Shown here: positions 17,657 through 27,537 of the stretch, piece after piece
How positions within the stretch are numbered: the first letter of the stretch is position 1
Layout: each line of letters opens with the position of its first letter
Origin: Tatumella sp. JGM118
Lineage (GTDB): Bacteria; Pseudomonadota; Gammaproteobacteria; Enterobacterales; Enterobacteriaceae
NCBI RefSeq assembly: GCF_018257515.1
Contig: NZ_JAERJR010000001.1
Span: forward strand, 62,001 to 126,000
Length of the DNA stretch: 64,000 nt
Direction of reading: 5' to 3'
Notes under the pieces: generated by a model
Told to the model about the DNA's origin: nothing
Seen by the model: only the letters and a program-made list of their open reading frames with translations
Database searches by the model: none
Position numbers and translations under genes: made by a program

Positions 17657-20201
17657 ATCAACTTTTACCCCCGAAAAATATGTCGACGCTCTGCCGCTTC
17701 CTGCGGCGGAGCAGGCGACGCTTCGTGCATCCGCCGGAACAGATTTTGCCGGATTCCAGCACCAGCTGGGTCACGACACTGCGGCCAGCAGTCGTGAGGA
17801 TGATGCCCCTCTAACCTCGGTCTCTTCCCGTATTGAGATGGCCTGGCCGGATGCGCTGGATGAAGGCAAACAGTTCGGAAAGGATGACCTCGGGCGCACC
17901 ACGCTGAAGGCGATGCCGCCGGTGAAACGTGCCGGCATGTACCCGGACGCGTGGGAAACCAACCCGGTGACCCGGTTGTGGAACAAGCTGCTGGGTCGCT
18001 CGAAAGCACACCATCCGCGTGATCAGGAAAGCATCGATGCCCGCATCGCCGAAGAAAAGTGGCGTTTTGTCGGATCTGTACGTCGTTATATTCTGCTGTT
18101 CCTGACACTTGCGCAGACAGTGGTCGCGACCTGGTATATGAAAACTATTCTGCCTTACCAGGGCTGGGCGCTGATCGATCCTTCAGAGCTGATGAGCCAG
18201 AACTGGCAGCAATCGGTTCTGCAGTTACTGCCCTATGTGCTGCAAACCGGAATACTGATCCTGTTCGCTATCCTTTTCTGCTGGGTTTCTGCCGGGTTCT
18301 GGACCGCACTGATGGGCTTCGTACAGCTGATGATGGGTAAAGATAAATACAGTATCTCTTACTCCACCACCGGTGATGAGCCCCTGAATCCGGAGCACCG
18401 TACTGCACTGATCATGCCTATCTGTAATGAGGATGTGGAGCGCGTCTATGCAGGGCTGCGGGCAACCTGGGAATCGGTGGTACGCACCGGTAACGCAGAA
18501 CACTTTGACGTTTACATTCTGAGTGACAGTTATGATGCCGATATCGCGGTCGCTGAACAGAAAGCCTGGATGGAGCTGGTCAGGGATGTGGGTGGCGCCG
18601 GTAAAATTTTCTACCGTCGTCGTCGTCGTCGCGTAAAACGTAAAAGCGGTAACATCGATGATTTCTGCCGTCGCTGGGGCAGCCAGTACAGCTATATGGT
18701 AGTACTGGATGCCGACAGTGTGATGAGCGGTGAATGTCTCACCGGACTTGTCCGCATGATGGACGCTAATCCGAATGCCGGCATCATCCAGTCATCGCCG
18801 AAAGCCTCGGGGATGGATACGCTCTACGCCCGTTGTCAGCAGTTTGCTACCCGTGTGTACGGACCGCTCTTTACCGCAGGTCTGCACTTCTGGCAGCTGG
18901 GGGAATCCCATTACTGGGGACACAATGCGATTATCCGCGTGAAACCCTTTATCGAGCACTGTGCACTGGCACCGCTGCCAGGGGAAGGGTCGTTTGCCGG
19001 CTCCATCCTGTCCCATGACTTTGTGGAAGCGGCACTGATGCGTCGTGCCGGCTGGGGTGTGTGGATTGCGTATGATCTGCCCGGTTCTTATGAAGAACTG
19101 CCACCTAACCTGCTGGATGAGCTGAAACGCGACCGTCGCTGGTGTCACGGTAACCTGATGAACTTCCGGTTATTCCTGGTGAAAGGGATGCACCCGGTAC
19201 ACCGTGCCGTCTTCCTGACCGGGGTGATGTCCTACCTTTCGGCTCCGCTATGGTTTATGTTCCTGGCGTTGTCCACGGCACTTCAGGTCGTTCATACCCT
19301 GATGGAACCGCAGTACTTCCTGCAGCCCCGGCAGTTGTTCCCGGTCTGGCCGCAGTGGCGTCCGGAACTGGCCATCGCTCTGTTCTCGACCACGCTGGTG
19401 TTGCTGTTTTTACCTAAGCTGTTAAGTGTCATCTTAATCTGGTGTAAAGGCTCAAAACCTTACGGGGGAGCTTTCCGCGTCTTTATTTCTCTGATGCTGG
19501 AAATGCTGTTTTCGGTACTCCTGGCCCCGGTCCGTATGCTTTTCCATACGGTCTTCGTCGTCAGTGCCTTCCTCGGTCTGAAAGCCGTCTGGAACTCACC
19601 ACAGCGTGATGATGATGCGACCCCGTGGAGCGAAGCCTTTGCCCGCCATGGCATGCAGATGGTACTGGGTATTGTCTGGGCGACCGGAATGGGCTGGCTG
19701 AACCTCAACTTCCTGTGGTGGCTGGCACCGATCGTCTTCTCGCTGATCCTGTCGCCTTTTGTCTCGGCATTCTCCAGCAGGGCTACCCTGGGCCTGAAAT
19801 CCCGGCGGGCAAAACTGTTCCTGATCCCGGAAGAATATGCGCCGCCACAGGAACTGGTGGATACGGATAAATATCTGACACTGAACCATCGCCGCGCATT
19901 GTCTGATGGCTTTATGCATGCGGTGTTTAACCCAGCCTTCAATGCGCTGGCGACAGCCCTGGCAACGTCACGACATAAACAGAGTCAGTTACTTGACCAT
20001 GCCCGTGACCGTCAGGTTGATCAGGCACTGAGCGAGGCCCCTGAAAAACTGGGACGTGAACAACGTTTACAGATAATCAGTGACCCGGTCGTGCTGGCCC
20101 GTGTGCATAGTCGTCTGTGGCAGTCCGGTGAGAAATATCATCAGTGGCTGAGCAGTTACCAGAAAATGGCACTCTCCCCGGAGGTGTTGCCGCAACGGTA
20201 A
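17649..20201 (+). CDS. mdoH: Glucans biosynthesis glucosyltransferase H
   Basis: An 850-residue inner-membrane enzyme that polymerises UDP-glucose into the beta-1,2-glucan backbone of osmoregulated periplasmic glucans and probably exports it, with acyl carrier protein as a known partner in E. coli. The family 2 glycosyltransferase core is clear: '[11 protein letters not shown]' (Asp-x-Asp-like), '[19 protein letters not shown]' and '[10 protein letters not shown]' (RRW motif). It is flanked by two N-terminal and about six C-terminal membrane helices. The central part is nearly identical to E. coli MdoH; the first 100 residues diverge. Translation is coupled to mdoG by an eight-base overlap. 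A terminator follows. Confidence 0.97.
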   Translation: MNKSTFTPEKYVDALPLPAAEQATLRASAGTDFAGFQHQLGHDTAASSREDDAPLTSVSSRIEMAWPDALDEGKQFGKDDLGRTTLKAMPPVKRAGMYPDAWETNPVTRLWNKLLGRSKAHHPRDQESIDARIAEEKWRFVGSVRRYILLFLTLAQTVVATWYMKTILPYQGWALIDPSELMSQNWQQSVLQLLPYVLQTGILILFAILFCWVSAGFWTALMGFVQLMMGKDKYSISYSTTGDEPLNPEHRTALIMPICNEDVERVYAGLRATWESVVRTGNAEHFDVYILSDSYDADIAVAEQKAWMELVRDVGGAGKIFYRRRRRRVKRKSGNIDDFCRRWGSQYSYMVVLDADSVMSGECLTGLVRMMDANPNAGIIQSSPKASGMDTLYARCQQFATRVYGPLFTAGLHFWQLGESHYWGHNAIIRVKPFIEHCALAPLPGEGSFAGSILSHDFVEAALMRRAGWGVWIAYDLPGSYEELPPNLLDELKRDRRWCHGNLMNFRLFLVKGMHPVHRAVFLTGVMSYLSAPLWFMFLALSTALQVVHTLMEPQYFLQPRQLFPVWPQWRPELAIALFSTTLVLLFLPKLLSVILIWCKGSKPYGGAFRVFISLMLEMLFSVLLAPVRMLFHTVFVVSAFLGLKAVWNSPQRDDDATPWSEAFARHGMQMVLGIVWATGMGWLNLNFLWWLAPIVFSLILSPFVSAFSSRATLGLKSRRAKLFLIPEEYAPPQELVDTDKYLTLNHRRALSDGFMHAVFNPAFNALATALATSRHKQSQLLDHARDRQVDQALSEAPEKLGREQRLQIISDPVVLARVHSRLWQSGEKYHQWLSSYQKMALSPEVLPQR

Positions 20202-20623
20202 CCGCTGACTGCGACCCTGCTGAAAAACCTCCCTCATCATGACGGAGGTTTTTTTATCTCACGGCAATTCCCGGCGCTCGTGGTAACCCTGCCCGGAATC
20301 TGCGGCAACACAGGAAGACAGACAGTGGCTGTTATTGCCGTTAATTCGTATTACTTTGTGGCCTCCGATGTTTGTAGCCCCCGATGCCGGCAGGTGAGTA
20401 TTCTGTCCGCAGGCGAAGCGGGGAGGTCAACAGATCTGCTGGCACGAAAATCCCCGGGCAGTCAGAGAGAACCGGTCGGAAGGGTAAGATTCAGGGGAGA
20501 TTTTGACCGTCGGCAGGGAGTTAATAAAAACAGGGCAAAAACGGCGGGTTCCTTTTCCATAAAAGGGGCCAAAACAGGCCAGACCAGGCATCGGTCCGTT
20601 AACGTGTACAGGTGACAGAAATA
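20202..20623. other. Gene-free interval between mdoH and yceK
   Basis: 422 bases. The first part holds the mdoH terminator at 20223-20255. The rest has an open frame from 20280 with no ribosome site, an Arg-rich composition and no recognisable domain, so I do not call it. The last 60 bases before yceK are AT-richer and may carry its promoter. Confidence 0.5.
20223..20255 (+). terminator. Intrinsic terminator of mdoGH
   Basis: The stem AAAAACCTCC / GGAGGTTTTT with an 11-base loop, followed by more Ts, begins 22 bases after the mdoH stop. The A/T flanks make it usable in both directions. Confidence 0.85.
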
Positions 20624-20851
20624 ATGAAATTTTTAATCTTAACCGTCAGCATGATAATGCTGACGGGATGCGGCAGCATTATCAGCCGGACGGTTCCCGG
20701 TCAGGGAAACGGTCACCAGTATTATCCCGGCGTTCAGTGGGATATGCGTGAGGGGGCGTGGCGTTATCTGACGGTACTTGACCTGCCGTTATCCCTCATC
20801 GTCGACACGCTATTGTTGCCGGTGGACGCCAAACACGGCAGTTATGACTGA
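20624..20851 (+). CDS. yceK: YceK family lipoprotein
   Basis: A 75-residue lipoprotein precursor with lipobox 'LTGC' after a short hydrophobic signal. 'GSIISRTVPGQG' and 'DLPLSLIVDTLLLPVDAKHG' match E. coli YceK closely. The function of YceK is unknown. ATG 20624 gives the family-like start and follows AGGTGAC at 20610-20616; a GTG at 20612 would overlap that site. The neighbour order mdoH-yceK-mysB is as in E. coli. Confidence 0.9.
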   Translation: MKFLILTVSMIMLTGCGSIISRTVPGQGNGHQYYPGVQWDMREGAWRYLTVLDLPLSLIVDTLLLPVDAKHGSYD

Positions 20852-20868
20852 GTAAGGTAACGCCGGGG

Positions 20869-21264
20869 TTACCAGCGTTCAGCTTCACTGTCATCATCCG
20901 TCCACTCTTCGGCAGCACGTAGCCCTTCTTCAGTATCGGTCGGCGGGCTTAGCTGGAATTCGCCATCGTCCCATTCATGCAGCGTATCTTCCTCTGACCA
21001 CTCCTGCAGCAGCTCCTGCGGGTCAAAATCCCCGGACCAGACGGACTGTGCCGCTTCGTCGAACAGCAATGGCAGACATTCGCCGGTTTCTGTCTCTTCT
21101 TCACCCGAAAACTCTGCCTGCCAGCGGGTTTCGCCTTCCTGCATCACGTATTTTTGTAGTGAAAACTGCCGGATATCCGGTTCGCTGTCAGAGTCCGGAA
21201 AGTTTGCCAGAAATGTTTCGCGTGCGGCTTCAATTGCTTCCGACAAGGTACTGTAAAGATCCAT
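20869..21264 (-). CDS. mysB: MysB family acidic protein
   Basis: A 131-residue, strongly acidic protein. 'EETETGECLPLLFDEAAQSV' and 'NTLHEWD'-like 'DTLHEWDDGEFQLSPP' match E. coli MysB/MsyB, an acidic stress-related protein first found as a suppressor of secretion mutants. It is convergent with yceK, 17 bases apart. mdtG, which lies between this gene and lpxL in E. coli, is missing; only 123 bases separate mysB from lpxL here. Confidence 0.92.
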   Translation of the reverse strand: MDLYSTLSEAIEAARETFLANFPDSDSEPDIRQFSLQKYVMQEGETRWQAEFSGEEETETGECLPLLFDEAAQSVWSGDFDPQELLQEWSEEDTLHEWDDGEFQLSPPTDTEEGLRAAEEWTDDDSEAERW

Positions 21265-21387
21265 AATAAGTGCTCCGGTTAGGTGTGCAGGAACCTAAAG
21301 CATAGATCAAATCAGTCAGGGATAAAGGGGAGGGAAAAAATTAATACTGGCCCCGGCGATCAGAAAAAACGCCGGGGCTGTGGGCAC

Positions 21388-22311
21388 TCAGTAGAGCGAA
21401 GGTTCCCCTTCAGGGCGGGTCTTAAAGCGGCGGTGCAGCCACATATACTGGTCGGGAGCCAGCAGAATACCTTCTTCGACGATCTGATTCATACGGGCAG
21501 CCGTCGCCAGCTCATCACTCAGCGGCATATCGTCGCTGGCATCGGGTAAAATCACCATTTCATACCCCCGTCTGTTGGGCAGACGGCGCGGAACAAACGG
21601 GATCACCGCAGGGTGACTGGTGCGGATCAGCATATAGCTGCCACGGGTGGTGGCCGCGTTATCCACGGCAAACAGGGGGGCAAACACACTGGCGCGCGGA
21701 CCGTAATCATGATCCGGGGCATACCAGATAATGTCGTTATTCTTCAGGGCACGGATCATCCCTTTGATATCTTTACGATCCAGCATCGATTTATTGGAGC
21801 GCATCCGTCCGTAGGTCTGCAGCCAGTCAAGCAGCCGGTTATCATTAGGGCGGTAAACCCCGATACCCGGGTTGTAGATCCCAAAAATACGCGCACCCAG
21901 TTCAAGCGTCAGAAAATGAATACCGATCAGTAACACGCCACGCTTATCGTGAAGCGCCTTATCTATATGTTCAAGTCCGGACACCGCAAACCATTTTTTA
22001 ATCCGCCAGTCCGGCCAGAACCAGGCCATACCGGTCTCCATCAGTCCCATGCCGACAGATTCAAAATTATGCACTAACAGCGCCTGACGATCAGCCTCCG
22101 GCATGTCAGGAAAACAGAGTTCAAGGTTACGACGTGCAATATCAACGCGGCTTTTCAGAAAACGCATCGACAGCCGGCCCAGATTCGTGCCCAGAAAATT
22201 AAGCACCGGATAGGGCAACAGAACCACCAGGTAGAGTATTCCGATACCCAGCCATGTGATCCAATAACGGGGATGAAGAAGGCTGCGATTAAATTCAGGC
22301 AATTGTGTCAT
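21388..22311 (-). CDS. lpxL: Lipid A biosynthesis lauroyltransferase
   Basis: A 307-residue inner-membrane enzyme that transfers laurate from acyl-ACP to the Kdo2-lipid IV(A) precursor. It matches E. coli LpxL/HtrB along its length: '[14 protein letters not shown]', '[20 protein letters not shown]', the HxxxxE catalytic motif in '[12 protein letters not shown]', and the C-terminal '[16 protein letters not shown]'-like end (here DQYMWLH). ATG 22311 ('[10 protein letters not shown]') gives the family length; the open frame extends to 22461 but runs into the divergent control region. A single N-terminal membrane helix is present. Confidence 0.97.
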   Translation of the reverse strand: MTQLPEFNRSLLHPRYWITWLGIGILYLVVLLPYPVLNFLGTNLGRLSMRFLKSRVDIARRNLELCFPDMPEADRQALLVHNFESVGMGLMETGMAWFWPDWRIKKWFAVSGLEHIDKALHDKRGVLLIGIHFLTLELGARIFGIYNPGIGVYRPNDNRLLDWLQTYGRMRSNKSMLDRKDIKGMIRALKNNDIIWYAPDHDYGPRASVFAPLFAVDNAATTRGSYMLIRTSHPAVIPFVPRRLPNRRGYEMVILPDASDDMPLSDELATAARMNQIVEEGILLAPDQYMWLHRRFKTRPEGEPSLY

Positions 22312-22475
22312 TTTATTGTTTTCCCACATTCCATTTCCCGGGCAGAGAAGGTTCCTCTCTACAATTTTCCTGTTATTGTGCCATTTTTTAACATTATCTA
22401 AAATGTTATATCCTGTTTGCGGTGATTTTACTCTGCTTTTTATGCTGCAAAGTGAAAACACTGCGGAGCTATCGT

Positions 22476-22503
22476 TTTGCCGGGCGGATAATTCGGGTAT
22501 GAT
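22476..22503 (+). promoter_or_regulatory. Candidate promoter of trhO
   Basis: TTTGCC at 22476-22481 and TATGAT at 22498-22503 are separated by 16 bases and lie 43 bases before the trhO start, in the divergent lpxL/trhO interval. The -10 element is good and the -35 weak. Confidence 0.4.
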
Positions 22504-22546
22504 ATTGCCCCTTCAGAATTTCGTATAACTCACAGGAATGAACACC

Positions 22547-23605
22547 ATGCCAGTGTTACACAACCTTGTTTCCAATAAAGAGCTCAAAGAGCGCATGCTC
22601 GCTGAAACTGAGCCACGTACCACCGTCTCATTTTATAAATATTTCCGAATTGAAGACCCGCAGGCCTTTCGCGATAAGCTCTACCAGACGCTGACAGCGA
22701 TGAATGTTTTCGGGCGTATTTATGTTGCCCGTGAAGGGATTAATGCCCAAATCAGCGTTCCGCAAAGTCGTTATGAAGCGATGAAGCAGGCACTGTATGA
22801 TTTCGATCCGGCCCTGGATCAGTTACGCATGAATATTGCTCTGGATGATGACGGTAAATCCTTCTGGGTGTTACGCCTTAAAGTGCGGGAACGCATTGTG
22901 GCGGATGGTATCGAAGATGAAACCTTCGATGCCGCCGATGTCGGCGAATATCTGAAAGCGGATGAGGTCAACCAGATGCTGGATGATCCGGATGCGGTTT
23001 TCGTGGATATGCGTAACCATTATGAGTATGAAGTCGGCCACTTCGACAATGCACTGGAAATTCCTGCGGATACCTTCCGTGACCAGTTACCGATGGCCGT
23101 CGAAATGCTGGAACAACAGAAAGACAAAAAAATTGTGATGTATTGCACTGGCGGGATCCGCTGCGAAAAAGCCAGTGCCTGGATGCGCCACAGTGGGTTC
23201 GATAATGTCTATCATATCGAAGGCGGGATCATCGAATACACCCGTCGCGCACGGGAGCAAGGTTTACCGGTTCGTTTTAAAGGTAAAAACTTCGTCTTTG
23301 ATGAACGGATGGGCGAGCGGATCTCTGACGATGTTTTAGCGCATTGCCATCAGTGCGGGACGTCCTGCGATACTCATGTGAACTGTATCAATGACGGGTG
23401 CCACCTGCTATTTATCCAGTGTCCGGCCTGTGCTGAAAAATATCATGGCTGTTGCAGCCCGATGTGTATGGAAGAGTCGCAGCTTCCGCCGGAAGAACAG
23501 CGGTTACGCCGTGCCGGCCGTGAAACCAGCAACAAAATCTTTAATAAATCCCGTGGCGTGTTACGGATGACCATTCCGCAGCCGGTGAAAGACGGCGGGG
23601 AATAA
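22547..23605 (+). CDS. trhO: tRNA uridine(34) hydroxylase, rhodanese family
   Basis: A 352-residue cytoplasmic protein matching E. coli YceA/TrhO, which makes 5-hydroxyuridine at position 34 of some tRNAs in an O2-dependent reaction. An N-terminal acylphosphatase-like domain ('[17 protein letters not shown]') is followed by a rhodanese domain with active Cys in '[12 protein letters not shown]' and a C-terminal Cys-rich segment ('[11 protein letters not shown] ... [13 protein letters not shown]'). ATG 22547 is chosen since AGGA at 22534-22537 is nine bases away and 'MPVLHN' is the family start; ATG 22538 is too close. Confidence 0.96.
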   Translation: MPVLHNLVSNKELKERMLAETEPRTTVSFYKYFRIEDPQAFRDKLYQTLTAMNVFGRIYVAREGINAQISVPQSRYEAMKQALYDFDPALDQLRMNIALDDDGKSFWVLRLKVRERIVADGIEDETFDAADVGEYLKADEVNQMLDDPDAVFVDMRNHYEYEVGHFDNALEIPADTFRDQLPMAVEMLEQQKDKKIVMYCTGGIRCEKASAWMRHSGFDNVYHIEGGIIEYTRRAREQGLPVRFKGKNFVFDERMGERISDDVLAHCHQCGTSCDTHVNCINDGCHLLFIQCPACAEKYHGCCSPMCMEESQLPPEEQRLRRAGRETSNKIFNKSRGVLRMTIPQPVKDGGE

Positions 23606-23607
23606 CC

Positions 23608-23637
23608 CAAAAAAGCCTGACAATGTCAGGCTTTTTT
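23608..23637. terminator. Bidirectional terminator between trhO and the phosphoesterase gene
   Basis: The stem GCCTGAC-AAT-GTCAGGC is flanked by an A run (23609-23614) and a T run (23632-23637), so it can end transcription of both convergent genes. It lies just after the trhO stop and 21 bases from the end of the phosphoesterase gene. Confidence 0.9.
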
Positions 23638-23657
23638 ATCTCCGTGCCCCGAAGAAC

Positions 23658-25391
23658 TCAGGCAGGGAATTCCAGAGCCCCGGTCAGGTCACCCATCGGC
23701 GGATGCCCGTTTTTCTCCAGAGCGTCATCACGTTGTTTCAGGCCAGGTAACTGCGGAAGATCGTAAATACGGCTGATCAGTCGCAGTATCGACCCGGTAT
23801 CATACTGGGTATGATCCACATAACCTTTGCGCGCGTAAGGCGAAATCACCAGTGCCGGAATTCGGGTGCCGGGCCCCCAGCGATCGCCTTTCGGCGGAGC
23901 AACGTGATCCCACCAGCCGCCATTTTCATCAAAGGTGATCACGACCAGCGTATTCTCCCACTGCGGGCTTTGCTGCAGCCGGTCAACAATATGAGCGATG
24001 TGACGGTCACCGGACTCGACGTCGGAATAGCCGGCATGCATATTCAGGTTGCCCTGCGGTTTATAGAAGGTCACCGGCGGCAGTTTGCCCGCCTCGGCAT
24101 CGGCCAGGAATTTATTGGTCTCTGCCGTATCACCCAGGCCGCCGTCACGCAGATGCTGGCGGCGGTTTTCAGGGTGTTCCGGACCGAGATCTGCAAAATA
24201 GTTTAACGGCTGGTGATGCAGCTGGAAATCCGGACGGGCAGGGAAATCGTTACTGTCCTTCTTACCGTCGATAGCAAACTGCCAGCCGCCGGCATACCAG
24301 GCCCAGTCGATATTACGGGCTGACAACAGATTACCGATATGCGGGTGGGTCTGTGGCGGCAATGTTTTCGGCGAGGAGCGATCGGCCAGTGCGGGGTTCG
24401 CTTTATCACGGCTGCCTGATGGCCAGTACGGGGGTAACATCGTATTGACGGCAAACCCGTCGGGGGTGATCTGGCTGGGCCCGAATCGCGGGATACCGTC
24501 CAGTGCGCTGGCGGGTGAGTCCTCCAGTGGCTTCAGGCGCGGATCTGCCGGGTCATCGCTCATCAGTGTGGCGACCTGATCTTTGGCCGGAGACTGGTGT
24601 ACCTCCGGATAGACCGGTGGCCGCGCCGCGACCAGATACTGGTGATTAAGAAAGGATCCACCAAAGGCTCCCTGGAAGAAGTTATCACACAGCGTGTATT
24701 CGCGGGCCAGGTTCCATAGCCGCATATTCCAGGCACTGTCCCCGTAATAGCCCATGGTCAGCGCCCCGGAATCTGCCCAGGCGACGAATTTATCGTTTTT
24801 ACCGCCGTTGATTTGCATCTGATTCTGATAGAACACATGCCACAAATCACGGGTGATCACCCCCTGGGGCAGGGCTTCACCGCCGGGGCCTTTCAGGGCA
24901 AAGGGCTGATTTGGTAGCTGCTGCATATAGTCAGCGTTTTCCGGCACCTGGTAACGGGTATGATTGACAGTCTGTTCATTGGGCACCAGCCCTTTCCAGA
25001 CCGGGGGCAGATGACTGAGAACGTCTCCGTTACGGTCACGTTGCCGGATGTCTTCCGCTTTCAGGGCAGACAGCGGGTGTTTTACGCCCGGGAAGTTGGC
25101 AAACAGGTTATTAAAGCTGCGGTTTTCTGCATAGATCACCACCACATGACGAATATGTTTCCGCAGTAAGCTATCCTGCGCTTTACGTGGCAGTTGACTC
25201 AGCAGGAGCCGGTTATCCGTGCAGTTTTCCGTCCCTGTGGCTGCATTCGCCAGCGGCAGAATACCGGAACTGAGGCCAAGAACAGAAGCGCCGGCCAGGA
25301 AACGGCGGCGGGCCGGATTATCCGGCGTCAAACCTTCTGCGGCGGGGGATTTCTCTGTATTTTCAGGGTGTTCACTGTCTGGCTTTTTCAT
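23658..25391 (-). CDS. Exported acid phosphatase/phospholipase C-type phosphoesterase
   Basis: A 577-residue protein of the AcpA/phospholipase C phosphoesterase family. An N-terminal twin-arginine signal ('PARRRFLAGASVLGLSSG') predicts folded export. The active region 'VVVIYAENRSFNNLFANFPG' carries the nucleophile Ser after ENR. Other metal-site segments are 'FDENGGWWDHVAPPKGDRWG' and 'GDRHIAHIVD'. Family members release phosphate from phosphoesters or split phospholipids; the substrate is not known. ATG 25391 is preferred to ATG 25397 because of its distance to AAGG. Positions of yceI and yceJ in E. coli are occupied here by this gene. Confidence 0.85.
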   Translation of the reverse strand: MKKPDSEHPENTEKSPAAEGLTPDNPARRRFLAGASVLGLSSGILPLANAATGTENCTDNRLLLSQLPRKAQDSLLRKHIRHVVVIYAENRSFNNLFANFPGVKHPLSALKAEDIRQRDRNGDVLSHLPPVWKGLVPNEQTVNHTRYQVPENADYMQQLPNQPFALKGPGGEALPQGVITRDLWHVFYQNQMQINGGKNDKFVAWADSGALTMGYYGDSAWNMRLWNLAREYTLCDNFFQGAFGGSFLNHQYLVAARPPVYPEVHQSPAKDQVATLMSDDPADPRLKPLEDSPASALDGIPRFGPSQITPDGFAVNTMLPPYWPSGSRDKANPALADRSSPKTLPPQTHPHIGNLLSARNIDWAWYAGGWQFAIDGKKDSNDFPARPDFQLHHQPLNYFADLGPEHPENRRQHLRDGGLGDTAETNKFLADAEAGKLPPVTFYKPQGNLNMHAGYSDVESGDRHIAHIVDRLQQSPQWENTLVVITFDENGGWWDHVAPPKGDRWGPGTRIPALVISPYARKGYVDHTQYDTGSILRLISRIYDLPQLPGLKQRDDALEKNGHPPMGDLTGALEFPA

Positions 25392-25538
25392 GGGCATAAC
25401 CTTAATAGGATCCGAAGAACAGAAGCAGCAGGGATGCTATTAAGCGACGGTGACAGTCATATTACGCTTTTATAAAGAAATCATGACGGTGTCCCGGGGC
25501 GGCGGCTCCGCCCCGGCAAAGGTGACCCCCCGGGCAGG

Positions 25539-26657
25539 TCAGCCGGTAAAGCGGCTAAGAGAGAAAGGGCGTAATGTCTCCGGCAGGGTGCCCTGTCGGG
25601 CGAATTCACTCGCAATTTCACCCAGCAGCGGGGCGAATTTAAACCCATGTCCGCTTAAGCCGGTGATGACCAGGCAGCCCGGATTCTCTGGCAGGGTATC
25701 GATAATAAAATCGCCGTCCGGGGAGTTATCATAGCTGCAGCTTTCCCCGTATAAACACCCGCCGACGCCCGGCAGGCAGTGGCGCAGGAAGGCGAAGCAT
25801 TCGCTACCGTCTTCAGGATAGCTGCCGAAAGGGAAGGCCTTATTGTCTGATACTCCGGGCTGTCCGCCGTCATGACGACCCACTTTCAATGCATTATCCT
25901 GCGCCGGAAATCCATAATAATGGCTGCCGTCGTCCAGACCGATGCTGAAGCCCGGAAAGTGATTATTCTCGCTATATCGGCCATCGGCCTGAAACCAGGC
26001 AAAGACTTTCCGCGTCCGGATGACCGGCAGAGACGCCACAAAATCGTTGACCCGGCTCCCCATGCTGATAAGCAAGCGGGTTGCGCGGAAGGTTCCCTCG
26101 CCGGTGACCACCTGTTGCAGGTCGCCGTCGCGGGAAATACCGGTGACCGGGCAGTTAAACAGCTGTGCTGCCCCCTGCTCACGGGCGAGGCGGATCCAGT
26201 GTTCGACGGCCAGTTCACTGGACAGATAACCGGCCTCCGGTTCAAAAACCGCCGCAAAATGCGCGGGCAACGTAATTTCCGGCCAGCGTTGGGTGACTTC
26301 CTGCGGGCTCAGAGGTTCAGCCTGCAGTGACCAGCGCTCAGCACTTTCCGCCAGGCGGGTCATAAACTGAGAATCCTGCGGGCCTGCATTCAGCACGCCG
26401 CAGGGATGAAGCAGCCGCACACCGGCATCGGCTTCAAACTGTTGCCAGAGCTGCCGGCTGCGCAGCAGCAGCGGGACATATTTTTCACCTTCTCCGTAGG
26501 CATAACGGATCAGCCGGTTCTTTCCGTGGTGGGCACCTTCTGTATGAGGCGGATGAAAGGCATCCACCATCAGCACCTTTAAACCGGCCTTGCTGGCATA
26601 ATAACCGGCCGCCGCACCGGCAGACCCGCTGCCGGCGATGATCAGATCATAAATCAT
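25539..26657 (-). CDS. solA: N-methyl-L-tryptophan oxidase
   Basis: A 372-residue flavoprotein matching E. coli SolA: 'YDLIIAGSGSAGAAAGYYAS' with the FAD GxGxxG motif, 'NRLIRYAYGEGEKYVPL', and 'GCLYGESCSYDNSPDGDFI', in which the Cys should hold FAD covalently. Proteins of this sarcosine-oxidase-like family oxidise N-methyl amino acids to the free amino acid, formaldehyde and H2O2. ATG 26657 ('MIYDLII') gives the family length; the open frame begins at 26696 without support. Convergent or antisense frames inside are shadows. Confidence 0.94.
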   Translation of the reverse strand: MIYDLIIAGSGSAGAAAGYYASKAGLKVLMVDAFHPPHTEGAHHGKNRLIRYAYGEGEKYVPLLLRSRQLWQQFEADAGVRLLHPCGVLNAGPQDSQFMTRLAESAERWSLQAEPLSPQEVTQRWPEITLPAHFAAVFEPEAGYLSSELAVEHWIRLAREQGAAQLFNCPVTGISRDGDLQQVVTGEGTFRATRLLISMGSRVNDFVASLPVIRTRKVFAWFQADGRYSENNHFPGFSIGLDDGSHYYGFPAQDNALKVGRHDGGQPGVSDNKAFPFGSYPEDGSECFAFLRHCLPGVGGCLYGESCSYDNSPDGDFIIDTLPENPGCLVITGLSGHGFKFAPLLGEIASEFARQGTLPETLRPFSLSRFTG

Positions 26658-26829
26658 TCCCTGTGAGCTCCTGAATGAAGACAGATAACGCAGCATAGCA
26701 GAGCAGGGGGGAGAATAAAAAACGGGGTAATGCAGGTGTTAATGCCATCGTCAGACGAAGAATTTACCGGGGCGGGCACGTGATGCCGCAGACATCAGGC
26801 ACCCGTCAGGGTGCCTGTCAGATGAGAGA

Positions 26830-27084
26830 TTAATGTTTGAGCGGTAGGGATGAGCTGTTTTCGGCAGATTCTATTTTGGCGATACCCGCTTCCAGAATCG
26901 AAATAAATTGCCGGGCGACATCTGTCGTCAGCCAGTACGTCGGGCCGACATCGGCATCTTCTTCACTTTGCTGCATGGATGATAAAGAATGCAGGCGAAT
27001 CATCATGGCATCATAGACATCAACGGTACTGATATCCCAGCCAACCAGGGAATGGGTCTGAATAACATCTTTCTCTCTGTCCAT
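26830..27084 (-). CDS. bssS: Biofilm formation regulator BssS
   Basis: An 84-residue cytoplasmic protein. 'VIQTHSLVGWDISTVDVYDA' and 'WLTTDVARQFISILEAGIAK' are nearly the same as in E. coli BssS (YceP). In E. coli this small protein influences biofilm formation and indole/AI-2 signalling; its biochemical activity is unknown. AGGAGG lies just upstream of ATG 27084. dinI, the next gene in E. coli, is missing here. Confidence 0.95.
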   Translation of the reverse strand: MDREKDVIQTHSLVGWDISTVDVYDAMMIRLHSLSSMQQSEEDADVGPTYWLTTDVARQFISILEAGIAKIESAENSSSLPLKH

Positions 27085-27537
27085 AAAACCTCCTGATTAC
27101 TCGTTAGACTACGTGTAGGTTGAGGTTTACATCCGACCTTCTTTAACAGAATGAAGGTGGATCCAGTATAGCATGGCTGTGCAAAACACGCATATTCAGG
27201 GTGACGAATTTGAGACAGCAAAGATGATGACAGGAAAATATTCAGGGAGCTCTCCGGTTTACCGGGGCCGGTCGTGTGTCGCCTGCAACACAAGACTGCC
27301 TGCCTTTTAGCGGGATTTGAGCACCGGGCTACGCCAAGGGCAGCAGGACAGTCTTCAGGAAACTGACAGAGAATGGTTACTGCTGAGACGAATAAAAAAG
27401 CCGGATGGCGACACCCGGCACGGCGTATGACACGCTTAATCGTTACTGAAATATCCGGTAAAACAGCCGAAGTGATGGCTGTTTTGTGCTGTATATATTT
27501 ACAGTGCTTTGGCGGGAAATGCAACCCCTGATACTGC
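27085..27537. other. Interval between bssS and pyrC, no gene found
   Basis: 453 bases at the place where dinI lies in E. coli. I found no DinI-like frame on either strand. It holds a minus-strand terminator at 27393-27419. The segment next to bssS probably carries that gene's promoter; a long open minus-strand frame here overlaps bssS, is rich in Cys and Arg, and looks like chance. Confidence 0.55.
27393..27419 (-). terminator. Probable intrinsic terminator after pyrC
   Basis: Read on the minus strand, GCCGG and CCGGC arms with a ten-base loop are followed by TTTTTT. It lies about 120 bases after the pyrC stop, the only gene it could serve in that direction. Confidence 0.7.

Noticed and set aside
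20280-20615. 111-codon plus-strand frame before yceK
   Set aside because: It has a GTG start without a ribosome site, Arg-rich composition and no recognisable domain.
25872-26330. 152-codon plus-strand frame
   Set aside because: It is an antisense shadow of solA.
27003-27524. 173-codon minus-strand frame in the place of dinI
   Set aside because: It overlaps bssS in another frame and does not resemble DinI.
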